Positions 44,309 to 53,631 of a stretch of 64,000 nucleotides of DNA are shown piece by piece. The position numbers were made by a program, and so were the translations under genes. The DNA comes from Rhodothermaceae bacterium (GTDB taxonomy: Bacteria > Bacteroidota > Rhodothermia > Rhodothermales > Bin80): assembly GCA_009841335.1 (NCBI GenBank), contig VXLY01000079.1, positions 1 to 64,000 of the forward strand, given 5' to 3'. The notes beneath the pieces were generated by a model. It was not told where the DNA came from, did not search any database, and saw only the letters and a list, made by a program, of their open reading frames with translations. The stretch's first letter is position 1; the number at the start of each line of letters is the position of its first letter.

Positions 44309-45348
44309 TGGCTTGGCTTAATGAGTCATACTATTGGACTCTCTGGGCGGTCCCCCTGGTTATCGCGCTCAGTTTGTACGCGTCCTGGCGGCGACGGACA
44401 CTACAGGTGCGCTTTGGTGACATTCCACTCGTACGCAGGCTCTCCCAAAGCGTAAGCGGTCGTCGACGACGCTACAAGGCCTCAATCATCGCAGCAGCGG
44501 TTGGATTGCTGGCTATTTCGCTCGTTGGCCCCCAAGTGGGTACCCAACTGCGTGAAGTAAAGCGAGAAGGTATTGATCTGGTGATTGCATTGGATGTATC
44601 AGCGTCAATGCTGGCAGAGGATGTTGCACCAAACCGCTTGGGACGAGCACGCAACGAAATCAAGAAACTTCTGGGAGAGCTGCGTGGAGATAGAGTGGGG
44701 CTGGTAATCTTTGCGGGTGACGCATTCATCCAGTGTCCGCTAACCACCGACTACAGTGCTGTGCGACTATTCCTGGATGTTGCTAATCCGGACCTGTTGC
44801 CTACACCTGGCACAGACTTTAGTGAGGCACTTCGGATGGCTATCCAGGCCTTTGATGCTCCTTTACCTAGTATTGATACTGAGGCTACAAGATCAAAAGC
44901 TCTGCTGATTGTATCTGACGGTGAAAATCATGTTGCTGAACTGGAAGATATTCTGACCGCGGCACGCGACGAAGGAATCACGATTTTTGCAGCCGGCGTT
45001 GGTGAGGTGGAGGGAGCTCCAATTCCCGTATATGGTGCAAGCGGCCAACGTACTGGGTACAGACGAGACCTTGAAGGGCAAATAATCCACTCAAAGCTGG
45101 AAGAATCCAGCCTCAGGACCCTCAGCACAGATGGGGCCTATTTTCAGATCGGCCGTACATCCAGTGCGCTTTCCAGTGTTATTCCTGCACTCGAACGGTT
45201 GGATCAAGCTACACTGGCGGAGGAACAGTTTGAAGATTACGATCTCAAGTACCAGTGGCCCTTAGCATTTGCACTGCTGTTACTTTGTGTAGACGGCCTT
45301 ATTTCCGTCCGCCGAAGCTCTCGGGCTAACTCACAGGAAAATACCTGA
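44308..45348 (+). CDS. batB: vWA-domain membrane protein BatB
   Basis: 346 residues, a paralogue of BatA with the same two N-terminal TM helices and C-terminal TM helix. MIDAS Asp96, Ser98 and Ser100 lie in ALDVSASM; the Asp of IVSDGENH supplies the later metal ligand. BatB in Leptospira and Bacteroides partners with BatA in aerotolerance or stress tolerance. Its start overlaps the batA stop by one base, and batC follows after 4 bp. Confidence 0.92.
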   Translation: MAWLNESYYWTLWAVPLVIALSLYASWRRRTLQVRFGDIPLVRRLSQSVSGRRRRYKASIIAAAVGLLAISLVGPQVGTQLREVKREGIDLVIALDVSASMLAEDVAPNRLGRARNEIKKLLGELRGDRVGLVIFAGDAFIQCPLTTDYSAVRLFLDVANPDLLPTPGTDFSEALRMAIQAFDAPLPSIDTEATRSKALLIVSDGENHVAELEDILTAARDEGITIFAAGVGEVEGAPIPVYGASGQRTGYRRDLEGQIIHSKLEESSLRTLSTDGAYFQIGRTSSALSSVIPALERLDQATLAEEQFEDYDLKYQWPLAFALLLLCVDGLISVRRSSRANSQENT

Positions 45349-45352
45349 CAAA

Positions 45353-46141
45353 ATGACCTTAGCAACCGTATTAAGCATTCTCTTGGCAAGTATCCAGATA
45401 ATCCCGATGGGCAATGCCAAGAAGCATGGTCGGAATGGTAATGATTCTCTGGAGCAGGGCCAGTACGAAGGAGCCGCTTTTGCGTATCAGGAGGGTCTCT
45501 CGTCCTACGAATCTGCTCCGGAAATAGACGAGACTTACTTCGGCCTTCAGAATAATCTGGGGCTTGCACTTCATCAAAACGGGGATTTTGGGGGAGCACA
45601 AAACGCGTTTTCGGAAGCACTTGCATATGCACCCTATGACCAGGCCAGGACTACCCCAGCGTACAATGCAGGAAACAATGCATTTAGGAACCAGCAGTTA
45701 GAGCAAGCCCTGGAGCATTATCGGGAAGCCTTGTTGGCAGACCCGGAGAACGAAGATGCTAGGTACAATTTTGAGTTTGTAAGCCGACAGCTGCAAGAGC
45801 AGCAGAATCAGCAGCAATCTGAAAGTGACGATCAGGAACAGCAGGAAGATCAGGATCAGCAGCAAGACCAAAACGATCAGGCGAACGAAAGCGATCAAGA
45901 ACAGGATGAGAATCAGACAGAGCAGGAGGAAAACCCTCAGGAGCAGGAGGAACAGTCTCAACAAGAGCAGCAGGAAGAACAACAGGAACAGGATCCGCAG
46001 CAAGAGCAGCAGCGCGAGACACCTTTGACCCGTGAGCAGGCTGAACGTATCCTGGAAGCACTGGAGAACGAAGAAGAAGAACTCTTGCGAGAAGTACAAA
46101 AAATGGAAGGACGCCCGAGGCGGGTTGCAAAAGACTGGTAA
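45353..46141 (+). CDS. batC: TPR protein BatC with long Gln/Glu-rich tail
   Basis: 262 residues. Hydrophobic N-terminus (about 4-19), then TPR-like helices (about 30-140, ending with LEQALEHYREALLADPENEDARYNF). Next comes a 76-residue tract (147-222) made almost only of Gln, Glu, Asp, Asn and Ser, and a short charged helix (226-250) before a basic end. Acidic/Gln linkers are common in BatC but this one is long and very low in complexity. It likely lies in the periplasm and tethers BatB to BatD. Confidence 0.85.
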   Translation: MTLATVLSILLASIQIIPMGNAKKHGRNGNDSLEQGQYEGAAFAYQEGLSSYESAPEIDETYFGLQNNLGLALHQNGDFGGAQNAFSEALAYAPYDQARTTPAYNAGNNAFRNQQLEQALEHYREALLADPENEDARYNFEFVSRQLQEQQNQQQSESDDQEQQEDQDQQQDQNDQANESDQEQDENQTEQEENPQEQEEQSQQEQQEEQQEQDPQQEQQRETPLTREQAERILEALENEEEELLREVQKMEGRPRRVAKDW

Positions 46142-46147
46142 TTTCTG

Positions 46148-47986
46148 ATGCGGCGTAGAATCTTATTGATCGGCCTTGCCAGTGCGTGTATTGTGTATTT
46201 GTCCCATTATTCGTTGGCACAAACCGTCAATGGTCTGGTCTCCTCGCCTACGATTGGTGCACAGGAAACGGTGGCGTATACACTGGAGATTTCCGGGACG
46301 AACGCCAGTGATATCGTCAATCCCAGCCCACCGGCTGCGGAGGGCCTGACACTAGTTTCCCCAAATGCATCAAGGGGTACTAACATGTCCATTGTTAATG
46401 GACGCGTCTCCAGGAGTGTAAGCTATACCTGGCACTATAGACCCGAGGAGGAAGGCAGCGCGCGCATCCTCGAGGCGAACGTAACGATTGGTGACTCCAC
46501 CTTCCATACATCACCGGTTACCGTAACCGTTGTGCCACAGGCGCAACGACCGAGTCCTCAACGAAGATCTCTCTTCGGTGGGTTCAGTTTGTTCGACAAT
46601 CCGCCTGATGCTCCACCGGAAGTGACCGAACGGGATATCTTCATTCGCGCAACCCAGAGCGATCGTGAGGTTTACCTGAATGAGCAGATAGCGATTGATT
46701 ATAAGCTGTATTTCCGGCCGGGTACAATGCCTCGTAACAGTCGCCAAGCAGACTCCTGGGATGCCGAAGGCTTTTGGCGGGAAGAGTTGGATCTCGCTAC
46801 GGCCCTCACGCCCAATATGGTCGTGGAAAATGGTATTCGCTATCAAGTCATTTCAATCCGGCGTATCGCCGTGTTCCCGACGCGAGCGGGAGAACTCACC
46901 ATTGATCCCCTCAAAATTTCGACAGAGGTTCAATCCCCAGACGCAGACCCATTCAACAGTCCTTTGTTTTCACAAAGATATTCAACGGTTGAGCGAGCTT
47001 CGCCCGTGATAAATATCACGTCCAACCCGCTGCCTCCTGGTGCACCCGATGGGTTCACAGGTGCTGTCGGACAGTACACACTCCGTGCCGCGCTGAGCCG
47101 CAATACACTTGAGGTCGGTGAAGCACTACAACTCACGCTGACGATTGACGGGACTGGTAATATTGCCCTGATTGAAGCCCCACAACCTGAAATACCGGGA
47201 ATTTTTGAAATCTATGACCCCGAGGTAAGTATTTCGAAAATGGGCACTAACACCTTAATCAGTGGAAGCAAAACCTTTACCTGGCTACTGATTCCACGTT
47301 CTAACGGCACCTTCCAGATTCCTCCGGTCAAGTTCGTTTACTTTGATCCTTCACTGGCACAGTATATCGTGCGATCGAGCGACCTCAATCCCATAACCGT
47401 AACCGGCACGGCCGCAGCGGCTTCTGCCACAACTGTGACGGCTTCGGGCTTTCCCTTTGATGATATTGCAGTGCTTAAGCGGGATCCTAACTGGGTAACT
47501 GCTACCCATACCCCACTCCACCGGGGTACATGGTTCTATTTGCTACTCCTGATTCCCGTGCTCGGTGTTGGCGTTACCGCTGTGGTGAGGCGGCGGACAA
47601 CCCGTCTTGCTACGGATACCGCCTGGGCCAGGAACCAACGTGCACATCCTCTCGCCCGCAAACATCTCAAGACCGCACGAAAGCGTCTAACAGAGGGAGA
47701 TCCTGATGCATTCTATGCAGCGCTTGAACAGTCTGTACTCGGTTTTGTCGGCAATCGGCTGAATGTCCACGAGCGTGGACTCACACGTGCACAACTTGCA
47801 GATCAATTAAACAAGGCCGGTATTCGCACTGAAAGACAACGCGAGTTGATCAAATTCTTGGATACTTGTGATGCCGCACGCTTTGCTCCCATCGCCGCCG
47901 CAACCAGCCAAATGGAGGAGCACTTCGCTCAAGGTAGCCGGATTTTGAGCACCATTGCCCGCGAACTAGAATCTGTGATCTCATGA
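46148..47986 (+). CDS. batD: BatD-family protein (oxygen tolerance)
   Basis: 612 residues. A signal peptide (about 1-25) precedes several immunoglobulin-like beta domains, as in BatD (for example VNGLVSSPTIGAQETVAYTL, FRPGTMPRNSRQ, VGEALQLTLTIDGTGNIALIE). A TM helix (about 460-480, WFYLLLLIPVLGVGVTAVV) and a cytoplasmic helical domain (HPLARKHLKTARKRL, LEQSVLGFVGNRLN) close the protein. It overlaps batE by 4 bp. Likely the scaffold of the Bat complex. Confidence 0.92.
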   Translation: MRRRILLIGLASACIVYLSHYSLAQTVNGLVSSPTIGAQETVAYTLEISGTNASDIVNPSPPAAEGLTLVSPNASRGTNMSIVNGRVSRSVSYTWHYRPEEEGSARILEANVTIGDSTFHTSPVTVTVVPQAQRPSPQRRSLFGGFSLFDNPPDAPPEVTERDIFIRATQSDREVYLNEQIAIDYKLYFRPGTMPRNSRQADSWDAEGFWREELDLATALTPNMVVENGIRYQVISIRRIAVFPTRAGELTIDPLKISTEVQSPDADPFNSPLFSQRYSTVERASPVINITSNPLPPGAPDGFTGAVGQYTLRAALSRNTLEVGEALQLTLTIDGTGNIALIEAPQPEIPGIFEIYDPEVSISKMGTNTLISGSKTFTWLLIPRSNGTFQIPPVKFVYFDPSLAQYIVRSSDLNPITVTGTAAAASATTVTASGFPFDDIAVLKRDPNWVTATHTPLHRGTWFYLLLLIPVLGVGVTAVVRRRTTRLATDTAWARNQRAHPLARKHLKTARKRLTEGDPDAFYAALEQSVLGFVGNRLNVHERGLTRAQLADQLNKAGIRTERQRELIKFLDTCDAARFAPIAAATSQMEEHFAQGSRILSTIARELESVIS

Positions 47987-48723
47987 GGCATTGTGCTCTG
48001 TTGTTTGCTCTGATTGCAAATGTCGCGTTTGCGAATGCACAGCAACTAGAAGATGCGCTTCATCTTTTTGACGAAGCTAACGGGCTTGTTGAGTCCGGGG
48101 CCTACGCAGAAGCCATTGGCCAGTACCACGCTGTTCTGGAAACCGGCTTTACGAGCGGTGCCCTGTACCATAACCTTGCCAGTGCATATTTCCGTCTAGA
48201 TGAGATTGGTGAAGCCGTCCGTTATTATGAGCTTGCGCGACGTCTACTGGGAGATGATCCACAACTCCTGCATAACATCCAGATTGTGGAAGCCAAGATT
48301 CAGAGTCCCTTCTCCGAGCTTCCTACGCCATTCTGGCGGGCTTGGTGGTACACTTTGTTCGGCCAATACAGTGCTCTGAGGTTTCTAATCTCAGGTCTGG
48401 GGTTTTACTTGATTGCCTGCCTGTTGTACGCTCACTACATTTGGTCACAGACGCGCAATAACTGGCACAGGCGTGCACGCGCAGGAGCGCTGGGAGTTGG
48501 CCTGTTACTTCTTTTGATCGCAGCACTGGTTTCCGGTGAGCGAAGTTCTATTCAAGGCGCCGCCATTATTGAATCCACAACGCTCGTCACGGAAACCGGA
48601 AGCATTGACGTACCCGAGGGAGTAAAGGTGTCGTTTATCGAAGAAACGGATCTCGGTGCAGAGGTAAGCTTGCCTAATGGGGTACGCGGTTACGTAGACG
48701 CAAGTGTTCTCGGATTCTTCTAG
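47983..48723 (+). CDS. batE: TPR/SH3-like protein BatE
   Basis: 246 residues. Signal peptide (about 1-19), a TPR repeat region (about 25-105, SGAYAEAIGQYHAVLETG and HNLASAYFRLDEIGEAVRYY), and two TM helices (about 127-150 and 163-180). A C-terminal SH3-like domain (TLVTETGSIDVPEGVKV ... NGVRGYVDASVLGFF) follows. This is the normal architecture and place of BatE, the last gene of the operon. A stem-loop follows 93 bp downstream. Confidence 0.9.
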   Translation: MRHCALLFALIANVAFANAQQLEDALHLFDEANGLVESGAYAEAIGQYHAVLETGFTSGALYHNLASAYFRLDEIGEAVRYYELARRLLGDDPQLLHNIQIVEAKIQSPFSELPTPFWRAWWYTLFGQYSALRFLISGLGFYLIACLLYAHYIWSQTRNNWHRRARAGALGVGLLLLLIAALVSGERSSIQGAAIIESTTLVTETGSIDVPEGVKVSFIEETDLGAEVSLPNGVRGYVDASVLGFF

Positions 48724-48815
48724 GTCCGATTGGAACCCCCAATCTTTCATCCGCCACGATTTGCGATAGAATTGCGCTCTCGAATGAATGTCTACAGATA
48801 ATCCAGGATACCGTG

Positions 48816-48844
48816 GTCAGTGTCTGTTCCGTAGAACCACTGAC
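48816..48844. terminator. Bulged hairpin between convergent genes, possible two-way terminator
   Basis: GTCAGTG (48816-48822) pairs with CACTGAC (48838-48844). Inside it GTTC pairs with GAAC around a CGTA tetraloop, with a 3-nt bulge (TCT) on the left arm. It lies midway between batE (plus) and the aminotransferase gene (minus), where both transcripts should end. No U-tract follows in either direction, so efficiency as an intrinsic terminator is uncertain. Confidence 0.4.
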
Positions 48845-48885
48845 AAATCAAGCGTACCCAGAAGCCTCAGTATGTGCTCGAGAGG

Positions 48886-50253
48886 CTAAGCAGGCAATTG
48901 GTCTTGCGTGGCATCCAATGCCTCACACAGCGCAGTCAACAGGAATTCCACGTCATCTTCCGTAAGAATAAGCGGCGGCGAAATCCCCAATGTGTCTCCC
49001 ATGGCCCGGAGAATCAAACCACGGTTTATTGCCTCTGCCCGAAGTTTTGTCCCCATTCCGAGCGATGACGGGAACTGGTCACGTGTGCGCTTATCTGCAA
49101 CGAGTTCTACACCTGCCACCAATCCTCTCCCACGTACCTCCCCAACAAGTGGATGAGGGGCAACACGATCCCGCAAACCTTCATGAAGCAGTGCACCAAC
49201 AGTGCGCACATGCTTCAGAATATTCCTCTCTTCATAGATTTTCAGGCACTCAAGGGCTACAGCAGCAGAAACAGGATGCCCGGTATAAGTCATCCCATGA
49301 GCAAAAACACCAACCTGATCACTCCCTGACTCTAACGCGTCATAAACTCTCTGATTGACCATGACCGCGGAAATCGGCAAATAGGAAGCGGAGAGAGCCT
49401 TGGCTGTTACCAGTATGTCCGGCTCCATGCCGACAGTCTGACTGCCCCACATATTTCCGGTCCGACCGAACCCGCATATTACCTCATCAGCTACCAATAA
49501 TACATCGTGCTTTTTCAGAACATGCTGAATCGCTTTGATATAACCTTTTGGGGGAACAATCACACCTCCCACCCCCATGATTGGCTCGGCAAAGAATGCC
49601 GCTACCGTCTCTGGACCCTCCAGGGTGATCAGTTCGTCTAGCTCCGAAGCCAATCTAGCCCCAAACGACTCCTCCGACTCACCTTCATGTGCACACCGGT
49701 AGTAATGTGGTTTGGCTGTATGCAAAAACCCTGGAAGCGGAAGATCGAATAGTTTGTGGTTTTTTGGTAGTCCAGTTAGACTTGAAGAAGCAATCAATGA
49801 GCCATGGTATGCGTCCCGACGGGCAATTATCTTTTTCTTCTTTACGCGTCCCAGTGCGTTATTGAAGAACCAGATCATTTTCACGGCTGAATCAACTGCC
49901 TCCGACCCTGAGTTTGCAAAAAATACTTTAGCCATAGGCACCGGAGCTATACGGAGTAGCTCCTCTGCCAAGGCAACACCAGGCGGATGGCTTGCCGACG
50001 CAAACATATGCATGAATGGCAGTTCCTGGAACTGCCGATAGGCTGCATCCGCTAGCCGACTCTCACTAAATCCGAGCGAAGCTGACCACAAACCTGCCAC
50101 ACCCTCCAGATAACGATTCCCGTGCTCATCAAATACCCACACACCCTCTCCGCGGGTAAATACCATGGGATTGTGGGTACCCAATGACGTAAAGGGATGC
50201 AGAACCGAAGCACGATCCTGAGCCGAAATTGCACTGGAAGCAGACTCTGGCAT
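48886..50253 (-). CDS. Class III PLP-dependent aminotransferase
   Basis: 455 residues from the ATG giving MPESASSA; a TTG four codons upstream is in frame. Subgroup II/III features are clear: GVWVFDEHGNRYLEGVAGLW, the PLP-phosphate segment FANSGSEAVDSAVKM, ADEVICGFGRTG (the cofactor Asp), and the Schiff-base Lys in TAKALSASYLP. It resembles the omega-amino acid:pyruvate and taurine:pyruvate transaminases, but substrate cannot be told from sequence alone. Cytosolic. The STAS gene lies 96 bp upstream on the same strand. Confidence 0.9.
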   Translation of the reverse strand: MPESASSAISAQDRASVLHPFTSLGTHNPMVFTRGEGVWVFDEHGNRYLEGVAGLWSASLGFSESRLADAAYRQFQELPFMHMFASASHPPGVALAEELLRIAPVPMAKVFFANSGSEAVDSAVKMIWFFNNALGRVKKKKIIARRDAYHGSLIASSSLTGLPKNHKLFDLPLPGFLHTAKPHYYRCAHEGESEESFGARLASELDELITLEGPETVAAFFAEPIMGVGGVIVPPKGYIKAIQHVLKKHDVLLVADEVICGFGRTGNMWGSQTVGMEPDILVTAKALSASYLPISAVMVNQRVYDALESGSDQVGVFAHGMTYTGHPVSAAVALECLKIYEERNILKHVRTVGALLHEGLRDRVAPHPLVGEVRGRGLVAGVELVADKRTRDQFPSSLGMGTKLRAEAINRGLILRAMGDTLGISPPLILTEDDVEFLLTALCEALDATQDQLPA

Positions 50254-50348
50254 GACTATGACCAATAGCTTATGATTCTCAAATACTCCCGCCCCTCATA
50301 ACACTAAACAACGAGTGCTTTGGAGCGTACCGCTGTGAACCGGAGAGT

Positions 50349-50684
50349 TCAGCTCTTGGACCGTGCCTCCTCCAGCGTCCCGTAGACACTTACAATCTGA
50401 TCAAATCCACTGATCTCAAATACCTCCCGTACTGCAAAAGACAAACCACAAACAGAAAAGGATTTGGGAGGCCTGAATGCTTTCGCCAGCTCGAGAACAA
50501 CTCGCAAGCCTGCACTGCTGATGAAGTTTACCTTGCTGAACTCCAGGATGAGTACACGATCCTCATCCGTCGTGCCCTCAAGGATAGATTGCTTGAAGAG
50601 AGCAGTGTTCGAACTATCAATCCTGCCATCCAGAATCGCAGCCTTAGCGTCGTTTTCGCTGTTCCAGGTAACCCTTAGAGACAT
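50349..50684 (-). CDS. STAS-domain anti-sigma-factor antagonist-like protein
   Basis: 111 residues, the usual size of a stand-alone STAS domain. A conserved phosphorylatable Ser is expected in the D-x-S-x-x segment; here the equivalent LEFSKVNFISSAGLRVVLELAKAF contains Ser residues at the right place. Members (SpoIIAA/RsbV type) are switched by serine kinases and relieve anti-sigma factors. No partner kinase or phosphatase gene is in the window. Divergent from dnaX. Confidence 0.88.
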   Translation of the reverse strand: MSLRVTWNSENDAKAAILDGRIDSSNTALFKQSILEGTTDEDRVLILEFSKVNFISSAGLRVVLELAKAFRPPKSFSVCGLSFAVREVFEISGFDQIVSVYGTLEEARSKS

Positions 50685-50863
50685 GAAATTTACCCCAATT
50701 CTTGTTTAATAAGACAAAACACAAGCCTACAACGTCGCGTAAAGCAACTTTCCCAGCGCTGTAAACATCACAATAAGGCTCGATTTTCGTCCGAACCCCT
50801 TAGAAACACTTTTGTTGCATTGTGGGAAGGCCTGCCCCGTGTATAACGCAGTCACATCAGTTC

Positions 50864-52678
50864 ATGGCGTCATCGCAGTACTTAGTCACCGCCCGTAAAT
50901 ACCGTCCGCAAGTCTTTGAAGACCTCGTGGCGCAGTCACATGTGGTCCAGACACTGATAAATGCCCTCAAACTGGGACGGCTAGCCCATGCTTACCTCTT
51001 TACCGGGCCTCGCGGCGTTGGAAAAACAACTGCAGCCAGAATCCTGGCGAAGGCCATTAACTGCACGGAGAAGTCCGGCGGAGAAGTCGAACCCTGCCTA
51101 AATTGCGACTCCTGTAAAGACTTCGAAACACAGCGAAGTCTGAATATCTTTGAGATAGACGCGGCCTCCAACAATCGCGTGGAGGATATCCGCGAGTTGC
51201 GCGAAAATGTTCGTGTCCCACCACAAGGAGGGCGTCGCAAGGTGTATATCATTGATGAAGTACACATGCTCACCACTGCGGCCTTTAATGCACTCCTGAA
51301 AACATTGGAGGAACCTCCACCACACGTACTCTTTATTTTTGCAACCACAGAGCCGCATAAGGTTCTTCCGACTATCCTGTCCCGCTGCCAGCGCTTTGAT
51401 TTTCGGCGTATTCCAACAAAAGATATTGTTGATCATCTCAGTAAAATCTGCAAGAGTGAAGGGGTCACCGCAGATGAAGATGCGCTCCATCTCATTGCTA
51501 ACAAAGGAGATGGTGCCCTGCGCGATGCACTCAGCGTCTTTGATCAGGCTGTGGCACTCTGTGGATCAAATCTTAAGTACTCCACTTTGGCCGGTGCACT
51601 GCGTGTGGTGGACATAGAACTGTATTTCGAGGCCACACGGTACATAGCGCAGCGGGAAGCGGGCCTTATGCTCAGCCTCACCGAAAGAATCATGTCGGAT
51701 GGACACGATGTGAGAGAGTTTTTCAGCGGTCTGGCAGAACATGTACGTAACCTGTTGATTGCCGTTACGCTAGGTACGGATGCCCTGATTGATGTTAGTA
51801 AAAGGCTGCGTGCACGGTATGTGGAAGCTGCCGAGGAGTTCACCGAAACCGTGCTGCTCCGCATCCTGATGGTCATAGATGAAACCCAGAGCAGGCTGCC
51901 AACTTCTACGTCTCCCCGTCTGGCAGTAGAGCTGGCCATGATCAAGATGGTACGAATGGGGGATAGCGTCGATCTTTCGGACGCCTTGGCACAGATTCGC
52001 CGCCTGGAGCGTATGGTGCAGCATACACCTGTGCAGCGGCCGGCTACCGCAACTGCGATGCCGCCGCCCACACAAAACACGCCTCCTCCCAGACACACTC
52101 CCCCCTCTGGAACTAAACCCGCCCCGTCTCCCCGCAATGCCGGCACTACTTCGGACACCCAACATATTAGTGCCCCACAGTCGCATGCCATTGGAGGCGA
52201 ATCCGTCCTGGATCGCCATCGACGAAAAAAAACCACCCCCGAGCAAACACACCACTCTCCCGTTCAACCACAGCAGGAAAAATCTCAGCCCGATCAAATT
52301 CCCCAGCCAGGCCTCCAGGAGGCTTGGTCGCAGGTCCTGACAGTCCTGGCCAAACATAACAATGTACAAGGCGTCCAGACCATGATGGACTCTCGTGCCA
52401 TAAACACGTCTGGCAATACCCTGAAGGTCGCAGTTGCCAACGATATTGTCAGGGGCGTTGCAAGAGATGCAAATATGCTGGAAGCCATTAAAAAATCCAT
52501 GCAGACAATTTCCGTCCTTAACGGCCTTGAAGTCGATTTCGTCGTTAGACCGGAGCTCTTTCCATCAATGAACCCCGATTGGAATGCCGAAATAGAAAAA
52601 CTGAAGAAGCAATTCCCCAGCCTACGACTGCTCACCGAAGCCCTTGACCTTCACCTGGCAAATAATCCCACGCCCTAA
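50864..52678 (+). CDS. dnaX: DNA polymerase III subunit gamma/tau
   Basis: 604 residues from the ATG giving MASSQYLVTARKYRP; the longer frame adds 14 residues. AAA+ clamp-loader subunit: Walker A in GPRGVGKTTAARILA, a Cys-rich zinc motif (C at EPCLNCDSCKDF with the preceding NC), Walker B in YIIDEVHML, and Sensor 1 in FATTEPHKVLPTI. After the ATPase core (to about residue 370) comes a Pro/Thr/Gln-rich linker (about 390-490) and a C-terminal helical domain, the tau-type tail. No programmed-frameshift signal was looked for beyond noting an A-run at about 52226-52232. Confidence 0.95.
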   Translation: MASSQYLVTARKYRPQVFEDLVAQSHVVQTLINALKLGRLAHAYLFTGPRGVGKTTAARILAKAINCTEKSGGEVEPCLNCDSCKDFETQRSLNIFEIDAASNNRVEDIRELRENVRVPPQGGRRKVYIIDEVHMLTTAAFNALLKTLEEPPPHVLFIFATTEPHKVLPTILSRCQRFDFRRIPTKDIVDHLSKICKSEGVTADEDALHLIANKGDGALRDALSVFDQAVALCGSNLKYSTLAGALRVVDIELYFEATRYIAQREAGLMLSLTERIMSDGHDVREFFSGLAEHVRNLLIAVTLGTDALIDVSKRLRARYVEAAEEFTETVLLRILMVIDETQSRLPTSTSPRLAVELAMIKMVRMGDSVDLSDALAQIRRLERMVQHTPVQRPATATAMPPPTQNTPPPRHTPPSGTKPAPSPRNAGTTSDTQHISAPQSHAIGGESVLDRHRRKKTTPEQTHHSPVQPQQEKSQPDQIPQPGLQEAWSQVLTVLAKHNNVQGVQTMMDSRAINTSGNTLKVAVANDIVRGVARDANMLEAIKKSMQTISVLNGLEVDFVVRPELFPSMNPDWNAEIEKLKKQFPSLRLLTEALDLHLANNPTP

Positions 52679-52692
52679 GCAACAATACAACC

Positions 52693-53013
52693 ATGTCAAA
52701 TATTTTCAAAAAAATGGCCGAAATGCAAAAACAGATGGCCAGTGTACAAGAAATGGTCGGCCGGATCACAGCCACCTCGGAAGCCGGAGGTGGAATGATC
52801 AAGGTGACTGCCACCGGATCCCAGCGCATTGTCAAGGTTGAGCTAGATCCCGATATCGTTGATCCGGAGGATATAGAAATGCTGCAGGACCTCATCATAG
52901 CAGGCGTAAACAAAGCCCTTGAAGAAGCTGGCGAAGCTGCACAGAACGAACTCCGAGATCAGGCCGGAAACTTTCTCCCGAAAAATATGGATCTCTCCAA
53001 GTTTGGACTCTGA
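52693..53013 (+). CDS. ybaB: Nucleoid-associated protein, YbaB/EbfC family
   Basis: 106 residues. N-terminal helix rich in Met and Gln (FKKMAEMQKQMASVQEMVG) and a central beta segment ending in LDPDIVDPEDIEMLQDLI, with the family core MIKVTATGSQRIVKVELD. A dimeric DNA-binding protein. The dnaX-ybaB-recR order is the standard one in bacteria; the gap to dnaX is 14 bp and recR follows after 3 bp. Confidence 0.95.
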   Translation: MSNIFKKMAEMQKQMASVQEMVGRITATSEAGGGMIKVTATGSQRIVKVELDPDIVDPEDIEMLQDLIIAGVNKALEEAGEAAQNELRDQAGNFLPKNMDLSKFGL

Positions 53014-53016
53014 GTT

Positions 53017-53631
53017 ATGCAATTCGCCTCAGAATCGGTGGAAATACTGATTGAGCAATTCTCGAAGCTCCCCACTATCGGCCGTAAGAGTGCGCGGCGA
53101 CTGGCTGCACATGTTCTCAAAATGCCGAAAAAAGAAGTGTCCCAACTTGCAACTGCACTGCTTGAGGTTAAAGAACGAGTACGCGCCTGTCGAATCTGCC
53201 GGAACATAACGGATACGGAGATCTGCATCATATGTAGTTCCAGCAAACGGGCCGTAGAAATGATTTGTGTCGTACAGGATCCCGAGGACATTCTAGCACT
53301 CGAGCGCACGGGCGAGTATCGTGGTACATATCACGTCCTGGGCGGAGTGATCTCACCACTGGACGGGGTTGGTCCAGATGATTTGAATATCCGTTCCTTA
53401 CTTGAACGCATTGGAAAACCGGACTCGGAGATTTCCGAGATAATCCTGGCGATAAGCCCCACCGTGGAAGGAGATACGACTGCTTTCTACTTAGCCCAGT
53501 TGCTGGAGCCCTTCGGGATAAGGATTACGCGCCTTGCCCGGGGAATCCCTGTTGGCCTCACCCTAACCTATGCGGACGAAGCTACACTATCCCGAGCTAT
53601 TGCCGGGCGTGACGTTATGTCGGAACCATGA
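53017..53631 (+). CDS. recR: Recombination protein RecR
   Basis: 204 residues, full length. N-terminal helix-hairpin-helix ([17 protein letters not shown]), a four-Cys zinc finger (CRICRN ... CIICSS), a Toprim domain with [17 protein letters not shown] and [13 protein letters not shown], and a C-terminal Walker-B-like [13 protein letters not shown]. It works with RecF/RecO to load RecA at gaps. Its last 45 bp overlap, in the opposite direction, the 3' end of the symporter gene. Confidence 0.96.
   Translation: MQFASESVEILIEQFSKLPTIGRKSARRLAAHVLKMPKKEVSQLATALLEVKERVRACRICRNITDTEICIICSSSKRAVEMICVVQDPEDILALERTGEYRGTYHVLGGVISPLDGVGPDDLNIRSLLERIGKPDSEISEIILAISPTVEGDTTAFYLAQLLEPFGIRITRLARGIPVGLTLTYADEATLSRAIAGRDVMSEP

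Noticed and set aside
45698-46220. Long minus-strand frames rich in Leu antisense to batC
   Set aside because: They are mirror images of the Gln/Glu codon runs in batC and have no independent support.
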